A stretch of 64,000 nucleotides of DNA from Gordionus sp. m RMFG-2023 (GCF_954871325.1 NC_088778.1:17821666-17885665); one strand, 5' to 3'; counted from the first letter of the stretch, positions 12,601-25,715 are shown. Notes: generated from the sequence alone by a model not told the origin. A program made the numbers and translations.

Positions 12601-14097
12601 TTGATTTAAGGTAGAACTGAGTTAGTCGACTACCGATCTGTGTCAAATAAACTCGACATTTTAAGAACACTTTTTATGTTATAATCTTTTATTCAAATAT
12701 CAAATTATAGTGAAGTATGATTAAACCCTTTTTAATGTTTGATTCTTTAAAATCAAGATATGTGTTTTTCAAAGAGGTGGTACAATTATCCCCCGAAAAA
12801 TGAGACAACGTAGAAGCGCAACCATTTCGAATGATAGGGATCCTTATACTTTGTTTGTAGCACTGAATGAACAGGTTAATAGAATACATTCTATTTTACT
12901 AAATTTAATTTTAAGGATTATGCATCTGGAACGTTATACATCGATGATGGTATAAGCTATGACTACAAACAAGGCCAATATTTATATGCTAAATACGAGT
13001 TTTTCAAAGATATTTTATCCTCAAAGTAAACCTAAAAGAGTGTATTATGGCATATTATAAATCATTGGTATAAATTAAAAGAAATATTTAATGGGAATTC
13101 CTTAAAACGTTATTTTTCTTAAATATAATTATGCGAAATTCATTTTATTTTAATAGGATTAAATTTTTCCTTATATATTTGTTTTTTTAGAAAAATATTA
13201 ATCAAATTTTAAATTTATATATATTAATACTTTATATTTTTATTATTTAAAAAAAAACTTAGAATTATAAATCTCCAGGATTTTAAACCTAATACGCGCA
13301 TTGAAAAAATTGTGATAAGGGGAATTAGGCATCCTAAATCAATTTATTATTCTAGTCAAAGTAAATATACTATACATAAATTTTAATTATAATCTTTTTT
13401 TTTACTGCAAGTAGAAAAATCTAAGATTCAACTTGATTTAACATTCGAAAATAATGATAAAAGAGAATTAACTATCAAAAATCCCGTTGATGACATTAAC
13501 TCAGAATGGAAGATATATTTTACTTTTTAAGTTGAAATGTGTTTATATTTAATTGAATGATTTTTATTATGTAAAAAATGTTGATTCGAATTATGATTAA
13601 ACCAAATGCCTTCATTAGACATACAATCAATAAGTTCGGTGAATAATAAAAACATCAATCGATCTCGATCTGTGCATCATTGTAGAAAGCATTTTTTATT
13701 TATAGCTTAATCATAAATATTTAGAGTTAAAAATGGGCATTTTTTGAAGTTCTTGATTCAACTAATTAACATAATCCTTGTACATTGATTAGGTCTTTGG
13801 GGATCCATTTAGAAAGTATCTGAATATATATAAAACTAAATAAAAAAAAATGTAATAAATTCAAGTTTTACGGAAATATTTTTATAAATTATATTTTTTT
13901 ATTAAATTGTGAAATGAATTATTGATTTAATAAATAGATAGTATTTCATAAATTTATATATTTATGTAATTTATAACTTTCCGACATAATAATAACTATT
14001 TATAAATTATAAATATAAAAAAAATTAAATTTTTTTATGCCTGTCAATTTTTAAATAGGCGTATAAAAGAGGCAAAAAAGTCCTACTACACACAGGC

Positions 14098-16083
14098 TAG
14101 ACCCGTGCGCCGCTGGCAATTTTATTCACGCCGAAACAGCCACCGATTGAGATCATCGGCGCGAGCCGGCTCGCTGCCAATTTTTTTATGGCGGCGGCGC
14201 GGCATATATAATTTTTAGAATGCTGTTTAATTATTATTATTTAAATTTGAATATTAACATTAATAAAATTAATATATGAATTGTATTCTATTGCTATATA
14301 TAATAGAATAATGTATATAATTTACATTCCTACATCATATTTCATTTTCACAAACAATACATATTAATTATTTTTATGGACTTGCACGTTTTAAACCACC
14401 CTATATACAATAAAATAACAACTCTCTCTACTAATCATAAATCAAGTTATGTCTGAAGGTACTTTGGAAATCTTATTTTGAAGAATGAAATTAAGAAAAG
14501 CACAATGATGCCTGTTTATATTTATAAGATGAGGAAGATTCGGATAAACATAATCCATTTTATTGATATTCTCATTAAAAAAATTAGAGAAATAATTTCA
14601 GCCCTCAGATATCGAGTAGCTGATTTGGAATGTGAAATTGAAAAAGAGCATCCTAAATGTCTGCAGTCAATTTATGAGACAGGTCATATCTTGGATATTG
14701 ATGATTCTGATCCATCCTTTGATGACCATTTTGATATGTCTGATGAATCGAATAATAGAAATGGCATTGCGCCAACTAATCTAATTAATACAAAAACTTT
14801 AAAATTAAATTGCCCTACCTGCTGGCACAGCATATTAATTATGCTAGATAGTGTTCGCAGTGTAAACGAAATTCCTATAAATAATGTTCTAAATAAAATA
14901 GGAAAACAATCTTTAAAACTCTTTAATAATGAATGGGATATGATTGATGAGCTTTACGCAGTATTGAATCTCCGAGAGTCGGTGGAATTTCTTTCCTCCC
15001 AAAAGGGATCTACAATATACTAGGGTTATTATTTCGCATTGAAAATAGAAACCCTACAAAGCAAAGATCTGATTGCTTGCTTAAGAAAATATGAAAAAAA
15101 GCTTGACCATGGGTTTCCTATTACTGAATTTCAAGTTATTTTATATTTTTATTAATAAAATTATATTTTAAACATTAGATCTTAGCGACTCTATTTGATC
15201 CCAGATTTCAAAATCTTAAAATTTTCAGAATATTTAAATTCGAATTTTACGACAACATTGTAATTTTTAAATATACATCTAAAACTTTTAGAGCATGATA
15301 AAAATGCACGGAATGAGATTCAAGTTGAAGATAATGGGCAAGCATAGTTCTTATATAGATAAAATAGCTCGTTAGTTCTTATATAGATAAAATAGTTCGT
15401 AAACATTCCCATCCAAGCAACGATTATAACAACATTTATAATCTAGAACAAGAATGTCATATTTTGCTCAGCCAACATAATATCCCAGAAGAGGATGCAC
15501 ATTAACCTTTTGGAAGATAAACGACGGAAACTTCCTAGGCTTGCTAATTTAGCTAGGAAGGTTCTTTGTATATCTGCAACCAGTAAGCCCAGCGAAAGAA
15601 TTTTTTCCATTGCTGGATTAATACTCAATGCAAAAAGGACTTCTTTATGTCCCACGAATCTTGAATATATACTATTTATTCATGACAATTATAATTTTGC
15701 TGAGTCTGAATTCTGATTTATTATATTTCATACTTTATATTTTGCTTGCATTCCAAATTTATATTTTAATTTGTTATAATAAAAATCAATAGAATATTAT
15801 TAATATGTGTTGTTTATCGAACTCTGATCTGAGTAAAAATGCAATTCCATAGTCTTTTTCTGAGAATGAGAAGATAATTTAAATTGGAGTGAGACAGGAA
15901 ATAATTTCAGAAATGAATCAAACTTTGTTAACAATCTGTTAGAAAAGAGCGCCAAAATAAATTATAAAAAAATTTAATACCTTGATTTATAAATTAAAAA
16001 TTTTTTAAAATAAATATCGCGCCGCCGAACGCCGATGAAAAAAATAACGCCGCCGTCGATTGAGGCATCGGCGCACAGGTCTA
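14098..16083 (+). mobile_element. hAT transposon, family 2
   Basis: The left TIR TAGACCCGTGCGCCG and the right end CGGCGCACAGGTCTA are inverted copies. They are flanked by a perfect 8-bp duplication ACACAGGC (14090-14097 and 16084-16091). The first and last ~120 bp are strikingly GC-rich (GCGCGAGCCGGCTCG on the left, GCGCCGCCGAACGCCGATG on the right) against an AT-rich background. These subterminal repeats are probably transposase-binding sites. The 1986-bp element still carries a decayed transposase gene. End fragments of the same family lie at 12524 and near 62745. Confidence 0.93.
14478..15716 (+). pseudogene. hAT transposase (family 2), decayed
   Basis: The first open stretch (14478-15020) holds LNCPTCWHSILIMLDSV, the hAT motif usually written D-x-x-T-R-W-N-S-T, then WDMIDELYAVLNLRESVEFL. 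Further right, after frame changes, ATLFDPRFQNLK (about 15187-15222) fits the hAT LDPRFK motif. The last part (15495-15716) is the C-terminal dimerisation domain with ATSKPSERIFSIAGLILN and a closing LEYILFIHDN. No BED finger is visible upstream, so the N-terminus is lost. There are several frame changes. The order and spacing fit one ZBED/hAT-type gene read on the plus strand inside its own TIRs. A minus-strand open frame at 15443-15655 is the shadow of this domain. Confidence 0.8.
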
Positions 16084-16284
16084 ACACAGGCTAGCTATTT
16101 GGGATGAAAAATAGTTTTTTTTATTACTATTATAATCCTTAAAAATATAATCCACCAATATTTTTATTGCATTTTTCAATCATCATCTTGATAATATTTT
16201 ATAAAATTTTTCAATACCACATTATACAACTTGCTCATTAAGTATATTAAAAATAAGAAATTAATTTTATAAATTATTTTTAGT

Positions 16285-16985
16285 GTTTCAGGATGAAGAT
16301 GTACCATAGAAAGTGACAATTGTCATAATCGTTATTTTTGAACTTTTTTAATTTTTTTTAAAGTAAATCGGTAAAAATATATATTGTAAAAATGTTAAAT
16401 TAAAATTTCAGTGAAGATGTACCATAGAAAAGTGGGAATTGTTATAATCGTTATTTTGAATTTTTTCAAAGAAAATAAGTAAAAATATATATTATAAACA
16501 TGTTATATTAAAATTTCAAAGATGACCATAAAAAAGTGTCAATTGTCATAATCATTATTTGTGAACCTTTTTGAAAATTTTTAAAGCAAACTTGTAAATA
16601 TATATATTGTACACATGTTAAATATAAAATTTCAGTTAATCGTTATTTAAAATATTTTTAAATTTTTTTGCCGAAATGATCTGGTTTTTAGCCCACGCCC
16701 TTCTATCAAATTGGGCTGGCTAGCTAAATAATTTAAAAAGTGCTAACGGACCTTTGAAAAATTTTAACAATGGGCAAGCTAATTAACAACTTTTATTTGT
16801 TATTTAAAATTTTTGAGGATGTTATCGTCGGAAAAATTAATGAGATAAAAGAAAATAAGTAAAAATATATATTATAAACATGTTATATTAAAATTTCAGT
16901 AAAGATGACCATAAAAAAGTGTCAATTGTCAATCATTATTTGTGAACCTTTTTGAAAATTTTTAAAGCAAACTTGTAAATATATA
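16285..16985. repeat. Satellite patch, ~110-119 bp unit, orientation opposite to the array at 43.5 kb
   Basis: Three units lie at about 16285-16640 and part of a fourth at 16860-16985, each holding a CAATTGTCATAATCGTTATT block and AAGATGTACCATAG. They are the reverse complement of the long array at 43485-44595. The last unit is cut off at ~16985, where LINE sequence begins. The 200 bp between (16650-16855) contain TAGCCCACGCCC and GGGCTGGCTAGC patches that look like another decayed insertion. Confidence 0.75.
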
Positions 16986-17420
16986 TATTGTTTTTTTTTC
17001 ACCTTTTCTGGTGGTAAGCTCCTTCAACATCTCTCTCCACTTTATGTTATTCATACAATCTCTTTTATCTATTTTATACTTCTTTATATTGGCTCTAACT
17101 TTATGGCCCCATTGAAGTTTTGGCCTTCCTCTTTTACGTTTGCCCATCACTCCCAAACTTTCAACTTTATTTCCTATTAGTTCATAGGCCTTCTCATTGT
17201 GTGCCCATACCACCTAAGTCTGTTTACCATTAAATTAGTCTTAATGGACACTACCTTTAAACTATTTAGTATTCTTGTACTGCGCAACTTATCCTTTCTT
17301 GTTACCCCAGCAATCATCCTTTTGTAGACTTCTCTCGTTTGATTCTTTGGTTGGCCATGTTTCCGAAATATATAGAATAGTTGGTTGTACTATGGAACTG
17401 TAAATTTTTCCCTTTAATTT
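16986..17420 (-). pseudogene. RTE-type LINE, C-terminal fragment
   Basis: The minus strand reads, in more than one frame, VYKRMIAGVTRKDKLRSTRI, then NRLRWYGHTMRRP, then GKRKRGRPKLQWGHKVRANI (16962-17213). These are the conserved tail of RTE reverse transcriptases: G-V-T-x-x-D, L-R-W-Y-G-H and the K-R-R-G-R-P-x-x-R-W box. The rest of the LINE is absent. The 3' end runs into a T-rich tract at 16987-16999, which abuts the satellite and probably marks the insertion point. Confidence 0.75.
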
Positions 17421-18205
17421 GTGTGGGATTCTTTTGTCAAATAGCACTCCAGAACTCTGAATCAAATAAGATTATGTCGCATGTATCTTTTTTATTTTTT
17501 CATTTATTTTTCCCTTCAAAAATGATAGGAAATCAGAATTTTCTCCTTTATTTGATGATGATCATTATATATTTTTAATATTGGAGACATTATCATATTT
17601 AATAATAGAAAATTAAGGAATCATATTGCATCAAAATAAAGGTACATTTAATTCATTCATCAAGGAGAAATGTTGGAATCGCCCGTCATTATTGGGAGAT
17701 TATCTGCTGGAAAAAAAACCGAATCGCCCGTCATTTTTAACGAGTTATTAATTTAAGATGCTTAATTATCTAATTACAATCTTTGCTCAGAAACTAGAAA
17801 ATTTTATCAACATTATTAATTTTCTAAATTTTGGCCAAAATGTTCAATATTCTAGATTTTGTGGCAACACGTACAATTTTCAAACATAATTTCTTTTTAA
17901 TATATAAACAGGATGTATTATCTTATTGCTTTACCTTTTTTAAGTTCAATATGTTGTTAAATTAAAATCTTTCTCTATTTATGTGCTTTTGTATATTTAC
18001 GTGAAATATGTGTTATTATTAAATGTACAACAGAAGGGGGTAAACAAACAAAGATTTTATCATTTATAAACATATTGGACTTAAAAAGGGGAGATAATTA
18101 AATAAGCGTAAACTTCATTTTTAAATATTACAAAAAAAATTATGTTGGAAATTTAATTTATTAAAAAAATTTTATCTTGAAAATTTTTAATTTTGACTTA
18201 CAATG
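17421..18205. other. AT-rich region without recognised genes
   Basis: The only notable item is a short direct repeat GAATCGCCCGTCATT at about 17675 and 17722. I see no coding or RNA signal. Confidence 0.4.
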
Positions 18206-18279
18206 TTGTGATGATTTAATGAAACATGTTGACGATTAGATTATATTAAAACCCATCCAGATAAAAATATTTTGTTAGC

Positions 18280-18479
18280 TGTTGATTGATTATATATTTA
18301 AATAAATTTAAATTTGAATAGTTAATTTTAGTTTTATTTGAATATTGTTTATTTTTAAAATATATTAACGTTGATTGTTTAATATGTTAAAAACTTTATA
18401 TATATATACTAAAAAGAAATAATAGAATAATAATAATAAATTTGATTTAAAAAAGAATTAAATTAAATAGTTTCTTTTA
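18280..18479 (+). repeat. 5' LTR of gypsy 1
   Basis: It begins TGTTGATTGATTATAT and ends TTTCTTTTA, followed at once by the TGG of the primer-binding site, which fixes its 3' end. I see no difference from the copy at 24211-24410. Confidence 0.93.
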
Positions 18480-18497
18480 TGGTTCCCCGGTTACGGT
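18480..18497 (+). other. Primer-binding site of gypsy 1
   Basis: TGGTTCCCCGGTTACGGT directly abuts the LTR. The leading TGG fits the CCA end of a tRNA. I could not assign the tRNA with confidence. Confidence 0.6.
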
Positions 18498-21400
18498 GGT
18501 ACGTTTTTCGTTTTTCTTTCTCTTTTTTAAAAAAAAATATGATAAAACAAAGTAAAATAATAAAAGTTTAAAATATCCTTACCTTGAATTCTTTTGTAAA
18601 AATAAAAGGTAAAGGAATTACTTATTAAATTCGTCGTTCGATATGGGAGATGATAAATTACAAATAAAATTTTTTGACTTTTCTTTTCGATAGTCAAAAT
18701 TTTATCCAAATTTACAAAATTATAAAAAGGTAAAAAAAATAAAATAGAGTATATATATATATAAATAAAAGAGTTATATGATAAAAAATATTTTTTCATC
18801 AAAATCTTTCAATTTTTACGTTATGATGTTTTGTTTTAAAACTTATAATATACCTCAATGCATTATTATTGATAAAATGTTGAAAGAAATGGGAGTATGT
18901 AAAGAATTTTCTTATGTCCGTGATAATAGAACGAATGAAATTGTTTTTTATTTCAAATCCTTACGAAAGATGATTGATGCTTATATGTCTCTAAATGGGA
19001 AGCCCTATATTTTTGATGACAATAATTTCATTTTCATATCTTGTGAAATCACAAGATATTAAAATTTAAATATCTTTACGCTTTACATATTTGACATACT
19101 ATATTTATAGGATAAAGAAAATTTTCCCTATATTACGTTATTAAATATAAATTTACGCAATGTTTAACCTATAGAATATCAATAAAATTTTTTTAATTTT
19201 CCTTCTAAAAACTTAGTCACGAATTAGTATTAAATTTTTCACAGACAAATTATTTTGAAACTTAGTGGATTAAATCTTCTTTACGAATTTGAATTAGAAT
19301 TTTTTATAGATAAACTATTAAAACTTGGTGGACCATATTCTCTTGATTAAAATTAAAATTTTTAGACAACTTAAATTTGATTTTAATGAACTATAATGTT
19401 TTGCTTTTACGATTTTAAATATTGAAAGTTTACTTTACTTAAATAAAATTTTATCATGGACGAAAAATTAACTCTTACACACACTCAATATGTTCCTAAA
19501 TTTCCCAAGTTATCAGGAAAATTATCTGAGACTTATCTTAACTTAATAGAAACATACTTTGAAGGACATATTGAGTCTAGGACACTACTATGCAGCTTAC
19601 CAATTGAGATTGTAGACCAAGTTACGTCGATATGTTCTAAAGCACAGTTAAAAGATTTTAATATTGTTTTTGGTAAATTGAAACTGTTAATTCCAAGTGA
19701 GGACATTAATGTAAATATAATGAACTTTAACTTAGCGGTACAAGGTGCCGAGGAGTCCTTCCATACTTTTTATTTTAGAATTTCAAAACTTCATAAAAAA
19801 TGCGATTTTGATAACGATACAAGAATGATTGAGAAATTAATAACTTGTTCTTTAAATGATAATATCAGAAGGAAGTTAAATAAACATAAGCACGAAGGTT
19901 TAGATAAGATGATGAAATTAGGAGTGGAGTTAGATGGCAGCAATATTAAACCGGACGTTAGCGATACAAATTATGTAGACAATGATAAAAAATTGGATAA
20001 AAATAAAAAATTTTACAATTTAAACATGGATAAAATACCATGCAAAAGTACTTTTAGTAATAATAAGAATAATTCTAATGATTATGAACATAATAATTTT
20101 AAAGAAAATAATTTTAATTATAATGGTCGTAACACTCGTAGGGAAAATTTTGATTTTAAGAAGAGGAATTATATTGATTTTAGGCCTAATGATAGTGCTA
20201 GCCGAAACTATCAAAACAATATTTTTCGAGACAGTGAGGGTAACTCTAAAAATTTTCGTAATAACCAATCTTCGAATAACAATCCAAACTATTACGGAAG
20301 AAACTCCATGTGGCACAACAACAATAATGCAAACAATTATAATAGAAACAATGCCTGGCAATACAATAACAATTCAAACAATTATGGTAGAGGTACTTGG
20401 CAAAACAATAATTATAATGGGAGAAACAATTCCTGGTCTTACAACAATCAAAGAAATCAGAGTCAATATAATAATCGATATGGTTATCAATATCAATCCT
20501 ACAATAACAACAATAATGGAGAAAATAATACGTGGAAAAATTATAATCAAAATATTAATCAAAGAAAACCATTACAATATAATGACATGAATCAAAGTAA
20601 CATCAATTGTAACATGAACATTGAAGAGATTGTTGAAGAAAAAAATAACCCTACACAAAATAATAATGGTAGTGATTTTAATATCAATAATTTAACTGAG
20701 TTTAAACTTAATGATAATGCGTTCATGACTACTTTAAAAGTAAATGATGCTGCTGTTACTATGCAGGTTGATACGGGATCCAAGTTTACAATTATACCTC
20801 ATGATATGGCTAAACAAATAGGTATTAAAGATCTTAAAAAGTCCACTCTACAACTCACAGCTTATGATGGAAACTTAATCAAAATTATTGGCGTCACTCA
20901 AGTTAAAGTAACCTACGAAGGTATCACCAAACACTTGCAAGCCGTGATCGTTAAATCTAATAAAAATGCGTTATTGGGACGTATGTGGATTAATGCCTTT
21001 AGTAATATTTTGAACAAATTTATAGCAAACATTGATACCAACTATGAAGATGAAATAAAGAAATTAATAAAAGATTGCGAATCTAAACTGACTAAAAAAC
21101 CGATCAACAAAGGGAATGTCAAGATATATCTACGTAATGACGCCAAACCGAAAATCATACCACCTAGACGGTTACCTTATTCAAAGATAGACGCTGTTAC
21201 TAGAGAACTTATGAGATGGATAGGAGATGGAATCATTGAGCCGGTAACAGATGTCCGATGGGCAAGTCCAATAACCGCTGTCTACAAGGATAATAGGAGC
21301 GTTAGGGTTTGCGCCGACTTCAAAGACACTGTCAACCCAGCCCTTGAGGATTTCAGATACCCACTTCCAAGAATAAATGATCTTATCGCTAAGCTCAAGG

Positions 21401-23679
21401 AAGGGAAGAAGTTTACCAAGATAGATTTCAAGGATGCGTTCCTACAAATTCCCATCGATGAAACCTGCAGAGACATATTAACTATATCTACACACAGGGG
21501 GTACTACCGGTTTACCAGACTTCCTTTTGGGTTAAAGACTTCATCTGCGATTTTTCAACAAATTATGGATCAAATTTTCAGTGACATGAAAGATGTCGTA
21601 TTTTATATTGATGATCTACTAATAACGGGAAGTAGTGACGAAGTTCATTTCAACAACATAAAGAAGGTTTTTGAAAGAATACTATCTCATGGCTTAGTGC
21701 CTAATTTTGCAAAAAGCTTATTTTTCAAAAAAAGTCTAAGGTTCTTAGGACACGACATCGACGCCAATGGGATCCACGCCAACCATGACAAGATAGAGGC
21801 GATCGTTAAAATGCCGGAACCAAAATCAGCCGCGGAATTGTCAACGTTTCTAGGTATGGCCGGGTACTACAGAAAATTTTTGAACAACTTCGCTGAAATA
21901 GCTGATCCTTTATACAAGATTGTTAACAAAGAAAAATGGGAGTGGAATTTAGAACACTCCAAAAGTTTTGATGATCTAAAGACATTGATTAGTCTTCCTC
22001 CAGCTTTGACGTACTTTAATCCTGAACTACCTATCGGAATTGCGACTGATGCATCTAAAAGAGGTTTAGGAGCTGTTTTGTTTCACACTGAAAAAGATGG
22101 CAAAGAAAAACCGATAGCTTTTGCATCAAGAACTTTAGCAAAATCCGAAACAAACTATACCAATATTGAGCGTGAAGCTTTGGCCATTATGTTTGCTATC
22201 AAGAGATTTCAAGAATACTTGATAGGGACTAAGTTCACTATTATAACGGATCATAAGCCGCTAATCCATATTTTCACCAAAGGGCTCAAAGATAATAGCA
22301 CCATGTCATTAAGGTTACAGAAGTGGAGTATAATTTTGGGGGGTTACGACTTTAACATCAGATATAAAGCTGGTAAATACAATGTTGTTCCCGATTGCCT
22401 CTCAAGACTACCACAAGTAATTGATGATGACGTTATTGATGATATCGCGATTATAAATGACTTTGGCGATATACCTCTTAGTTTTGACCGAATACGTGAT
22501 GAAACATCCAAAGATTTTGAATTATCTCAAGTTATGAATGACATAAGAAATAATGTGCCTATCCAAAATAAAATTTATGAAAATATTGAACAAGAACTAA
22601 GTATCATTAAAGATTGTCTGTACAAAAGCCACAAAATAATAATTCCGTCAAGTCTGAGAAAGAACATACTGAAGGCGTTACACGAAGGTCATTTGGGAGC
22701 AGGTAAAATTAAATCATTAGCCAAAGATCGTATGTGGTGGTCTGGTATGGTCAACGACATTGATATGGAAGTCAAAAGTTGCGATGATTGTAATATTTAT
22801 CATGACAATCCAAAGAAAATACAAAATCCATGGGTAGCAGCAACTAAACCATTTGAAAGGATACACATAGATTATGCGGGTCCGTTTTTTACAAAGAATT
22901 GGTTGATAATCGTTGATGCTTATAGTAAATTTCCGGTTATAGTTCCGGTAAAGAGTATTACGACTGAATTCACGTTAAAGGAAATTTATAAAACTATTTC
23001 ACTATTTGGTATACCTGAAACCATTGTTACAGATAATGGTACCAATTTCACGAGCAAAGATTTTGAAAAATTTTGTAGCAATTATGGTATAAAACATGTA
23101 CTTACGTCGGCCTACCATCAGCAATCTAATGGACAAGCTGAACGTATGGTGAGAACATTTAAAGCTCATATGAAAAGAAACATAAAGATTGACTTAGAAA
23201 CTGCCTGGACAGATTTTTGTTCAACTATAGAAACACGCCGAATGACACTACGGGAGTTACACCGTCCAAGAGAATGTTTAACCGCGACATTAGAATAAAG
23301 TGGGATTTATTAAAGCCTTTGAAGGATAAAGTTGGTGAAGTCTTCATGTCGTTACCACGAAATCGAACTTTTAATAGAGGAGATTATGTTTGGTATAAGA
23401 AACAGGGTGATGATACGTGGTGCAAAGGCAGCATCAAGCTTAAAGAGAGTAACACCATGTTTCAAGTTTATACTGATAAAGGGATAGTAAGTAGGCATCT
23501 TGATCAGTTAAGGAAAAGAGAATGTTACAACAGTTTAAAATATTATGAAATTGACCCTAAAAATTCCTCTAAGGGGGGAAGTGTGGACACGAAGAATGAG
23601 ATTAAGATACCAATTACTAGACCAATAAGAATTAAAAATAAACCTGATTACTTAAAAGATTACGTGCTTAAAATTTAAA

Positions 23680-23790
23680 TATAAAACGCTAAAAATAAAA
23701 CGCTAAAAATAAAACGCTAAAAATAAAACGCTAAAAATATAAAACGCTTAAAACGCTAAAAGTATAAAACGCTATGATTAATATAATAAT
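23680..23790. repeat. Short tandem repeat (AAAACGCTAAAAATA) in gypsy 1
   Basis: AAAACGCTAAAAAT is repeated about seven times with slight variation just after the coding region and before the non-coding 3' segment of the element. Confidence 0.8.
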
Positions 23791-24210
23791 CGTTATGATT
23801 TATCATTCCTTATTCTGGATTAAAATTTTATTCCTTATTCCATAAATTATCATTCCTTATTACATATTTTTCCGAAATTCAAAATTTTATTCGTGCATAT
23901 TATTCATATATTTGATTTGATCAACTATTCCAAATTACATATTCCGATTTATTCCAAATTCCAATATTCAACTGGATTAATGATAATAACAATTTTGAGA
24001 AATGTGAACAACATACGATAAGGATATCAAGCCTACAAAAAACGTACAAACTCACGCAACTCTAATAAACGATTTTATCAAACCTACGAGAACATTCTTA
24101 TGCGCTAACCAAGAAGAAACCGAATACAATCGAAACAGGAAAAACTTCTAGGACAACAAGCTCTTGATGACTGCTGAGAAGAAGCTTCGTTCTTTGTAGA
24201 AGAGGAGGAA

Positions 24211-24410
24211 TGTTGATTGATTATATATTTAAATAAATTTAAATTTGAATAGTTAATTTTAGTTTTATTTGAATATTGTTTATTTTTAAAATATATTAAC
24301 GTTGATTGTTTAATATGTTAAAAACTTTATATATATATACTAAAAAGAAATAATAGAATAATAATAATAAATTTGATTTAAAAAAGAATTAAATTAAATA
24401 GTTTCTTTTA
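24211..24410 (+). repeat. 3' LTR of gypsy 1
   Basis: It is preceded by the polypurine tract AGAAGAGGAGGAA (24198-24210) and followed by the TTAGC duplication. It is identical by eye to the 5' LTR. Confidence 0.93.
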
Positions 24411-24789
24411 TTAGCAAAAATAATTAAAATAACACATTTGCAATTTATAAAAAATTTAAGTTTTTTTTCTTTAAAATTTGTTTTTATGACCGAAGTTTTT
24501 TTTTTATAAAATTAATTTTTTTTATCTGTAAACTGGAAAACTTTGAATCAGTTAAAAAATACAAAATTTTTTTTGGGTAAAACTTTACCTTATATTATAG
24601 TTTCGGAAATGACTTGCATAATATTTATTTAATGTATATTTATTTTATTTATATAAAAATCAATTGCACATAATTTAACGAAAAAATACATCTATATTAT
24701 ATAATAATCTAGTGTAATTATCTATTAAATTACTCGTTCAAAGAAATAGATCGGGTTTCCTCTTCTATATATCGTATCGTATGTGAGTA

Positions 24790-25710
24790 GAGGCTGAAAT
24801 CATAATTAGTGAAATTAGGCTATAATTGCCTCGATTATATGAATTCTGTTATTTTTGGTAGATCGATATTTATTTTTCAAAACGCAAAAAAAATCAATGG
24901 GGTTTAGTTGCAGGGAATAAGGTAGAAGATATGCTGTATTTTGATAATTTTTAGTTATATTGGCGCGATGGCTCACTGGATGAAGTCATTTTTGAGACCA
25001 TTAATTCCTATGTTAAATAAAACCGATACGTTTTCCCCTTTGAAGGAGGGAATTTGACGGTTGGCCTCTTACCCAGCAGAGGTGTCCATCCATAGTGGGA
25101 AATGACGTGAGAATTGAAGCCTGTTTCATCTAAGTAGAATATATTTAGAAATGGCACGTTCATCATTTTTAGGCAATATTCTTTACAAATATTGATGACA
25201 TCTGAGAAATTCCTCATCGGGTTCTTTTCCGGCTCCATCCCGATTTGATGCATCTTTATATAGCCGACTCACTCAACCTTAAATGTGGCGGTAAATGTTG
25301 TATTATGTTTTAATGGTATAGCCGTTATTATTGCCAAATTCAGCTATATTCGATTGAAGTTCTGTGTTGCCTTTCTTTTTCCGACCTCGTTTTTTTATAA
25401 TATAATTAGATAAAGGGTCGTCGTAATATTCTGGGAAAGTTTCCCGCTTGAATGATAAACTGAACCAATGGATAAATTTAGATCATAGGCAATTGTCTTT
25501 GCATTGGGCTGATCATCAATTAGTTTGCTCAGCCATATTTTAGCCAATTTCATTTTTTTCATCTCTCCAATTACCATATTTTTCCTCAAACGAATAGGAT
25601 CAAAATTTGGTTGCTCTTGAATATTTGAATTTTGACATGGATTTGTAATGTCAATTAGACATTTAAGGCAATTTGATGGGATAAGAGAATAACTTTGGTA
25701 TCTATTTGTT
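24790..25710 (-). pseudogene. Tc1/mariner (IS630-type) transposase, decayed
   Basis: The minus strand shows a helix-turn-helix part (LAKIWLSKLIDDQPNAKT then IAYDLNLSIGSVYHS, 25395-25589). A basic KKRGRKKKGN stretch follows, then the catalytic start IFYLDETGFN with YGWTPLLGKRP (25008-25253). Further left, after more frame changes, LQLNPIDFFCVLKNKYR (about 24870-24940) matches the L-N-P-I-E-x-x-(W/F) box that holds the last catalytic residue. Here that residue would be Asp rather than Glu. The D-N-A-x-x-H segment between them is not recognisable. The N-terminal coding part runs up to the left LTR of gypsy 2 at 25716, so that element landed in or just before the start of the gene. The gene is dead, with several frame changes. 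Confidence 0.75.
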
Positions 25711-25715
25711 ATTTC

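Larger units (their letters stand above)
18280..24410 (+). mobile_element. Ty3/gypsy LTR retrotransposon 1, young
   Basis: The two 200-bp LTRs (18280-18479 and 24211-24410) look identical, and the 5-bp duplication TTAGC flanks the element (18275-18279, 24411-24415). A primer-binding site starts directly after the 5' LTR with TGGTTCCCCGG, and a polypurine tract lies at 24198-24210. The coding region is about 19456-23680. In order it holds a gag part followed by a long Asn-rich tract, an aspartic protease (DTGS near 20770), reverse transcriptase (YIDD near 21610), RNase H (ATDASKRGLGAVL near 22045), and integrase with an HHCC finger and D,D,E core (22690-23180). Gag and pol appear to share one reading frame. 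A further open stretch of 94 codons (18778-19062) lies in the leader and matches nothing I know. The element looks nearly whole, with about one break, and is probably a recent insertion. Confidence 0.95.

Noticed and set aside
12516-13076. A complete family 2 hAT from 12524 to the second GTATAAAT at about 13069
   Set aside because: The sequence before the second GTATAAAT shows no inverted GC-rich TIR, so the match is chance.
20020-20590. Open frames in other frames and strands over the Asn-rich tract of gypsy 1
   Set aside because: They are shadows of the low-complexity AAT/AAC-rich coding strand (runs of I, T and V); no domain.
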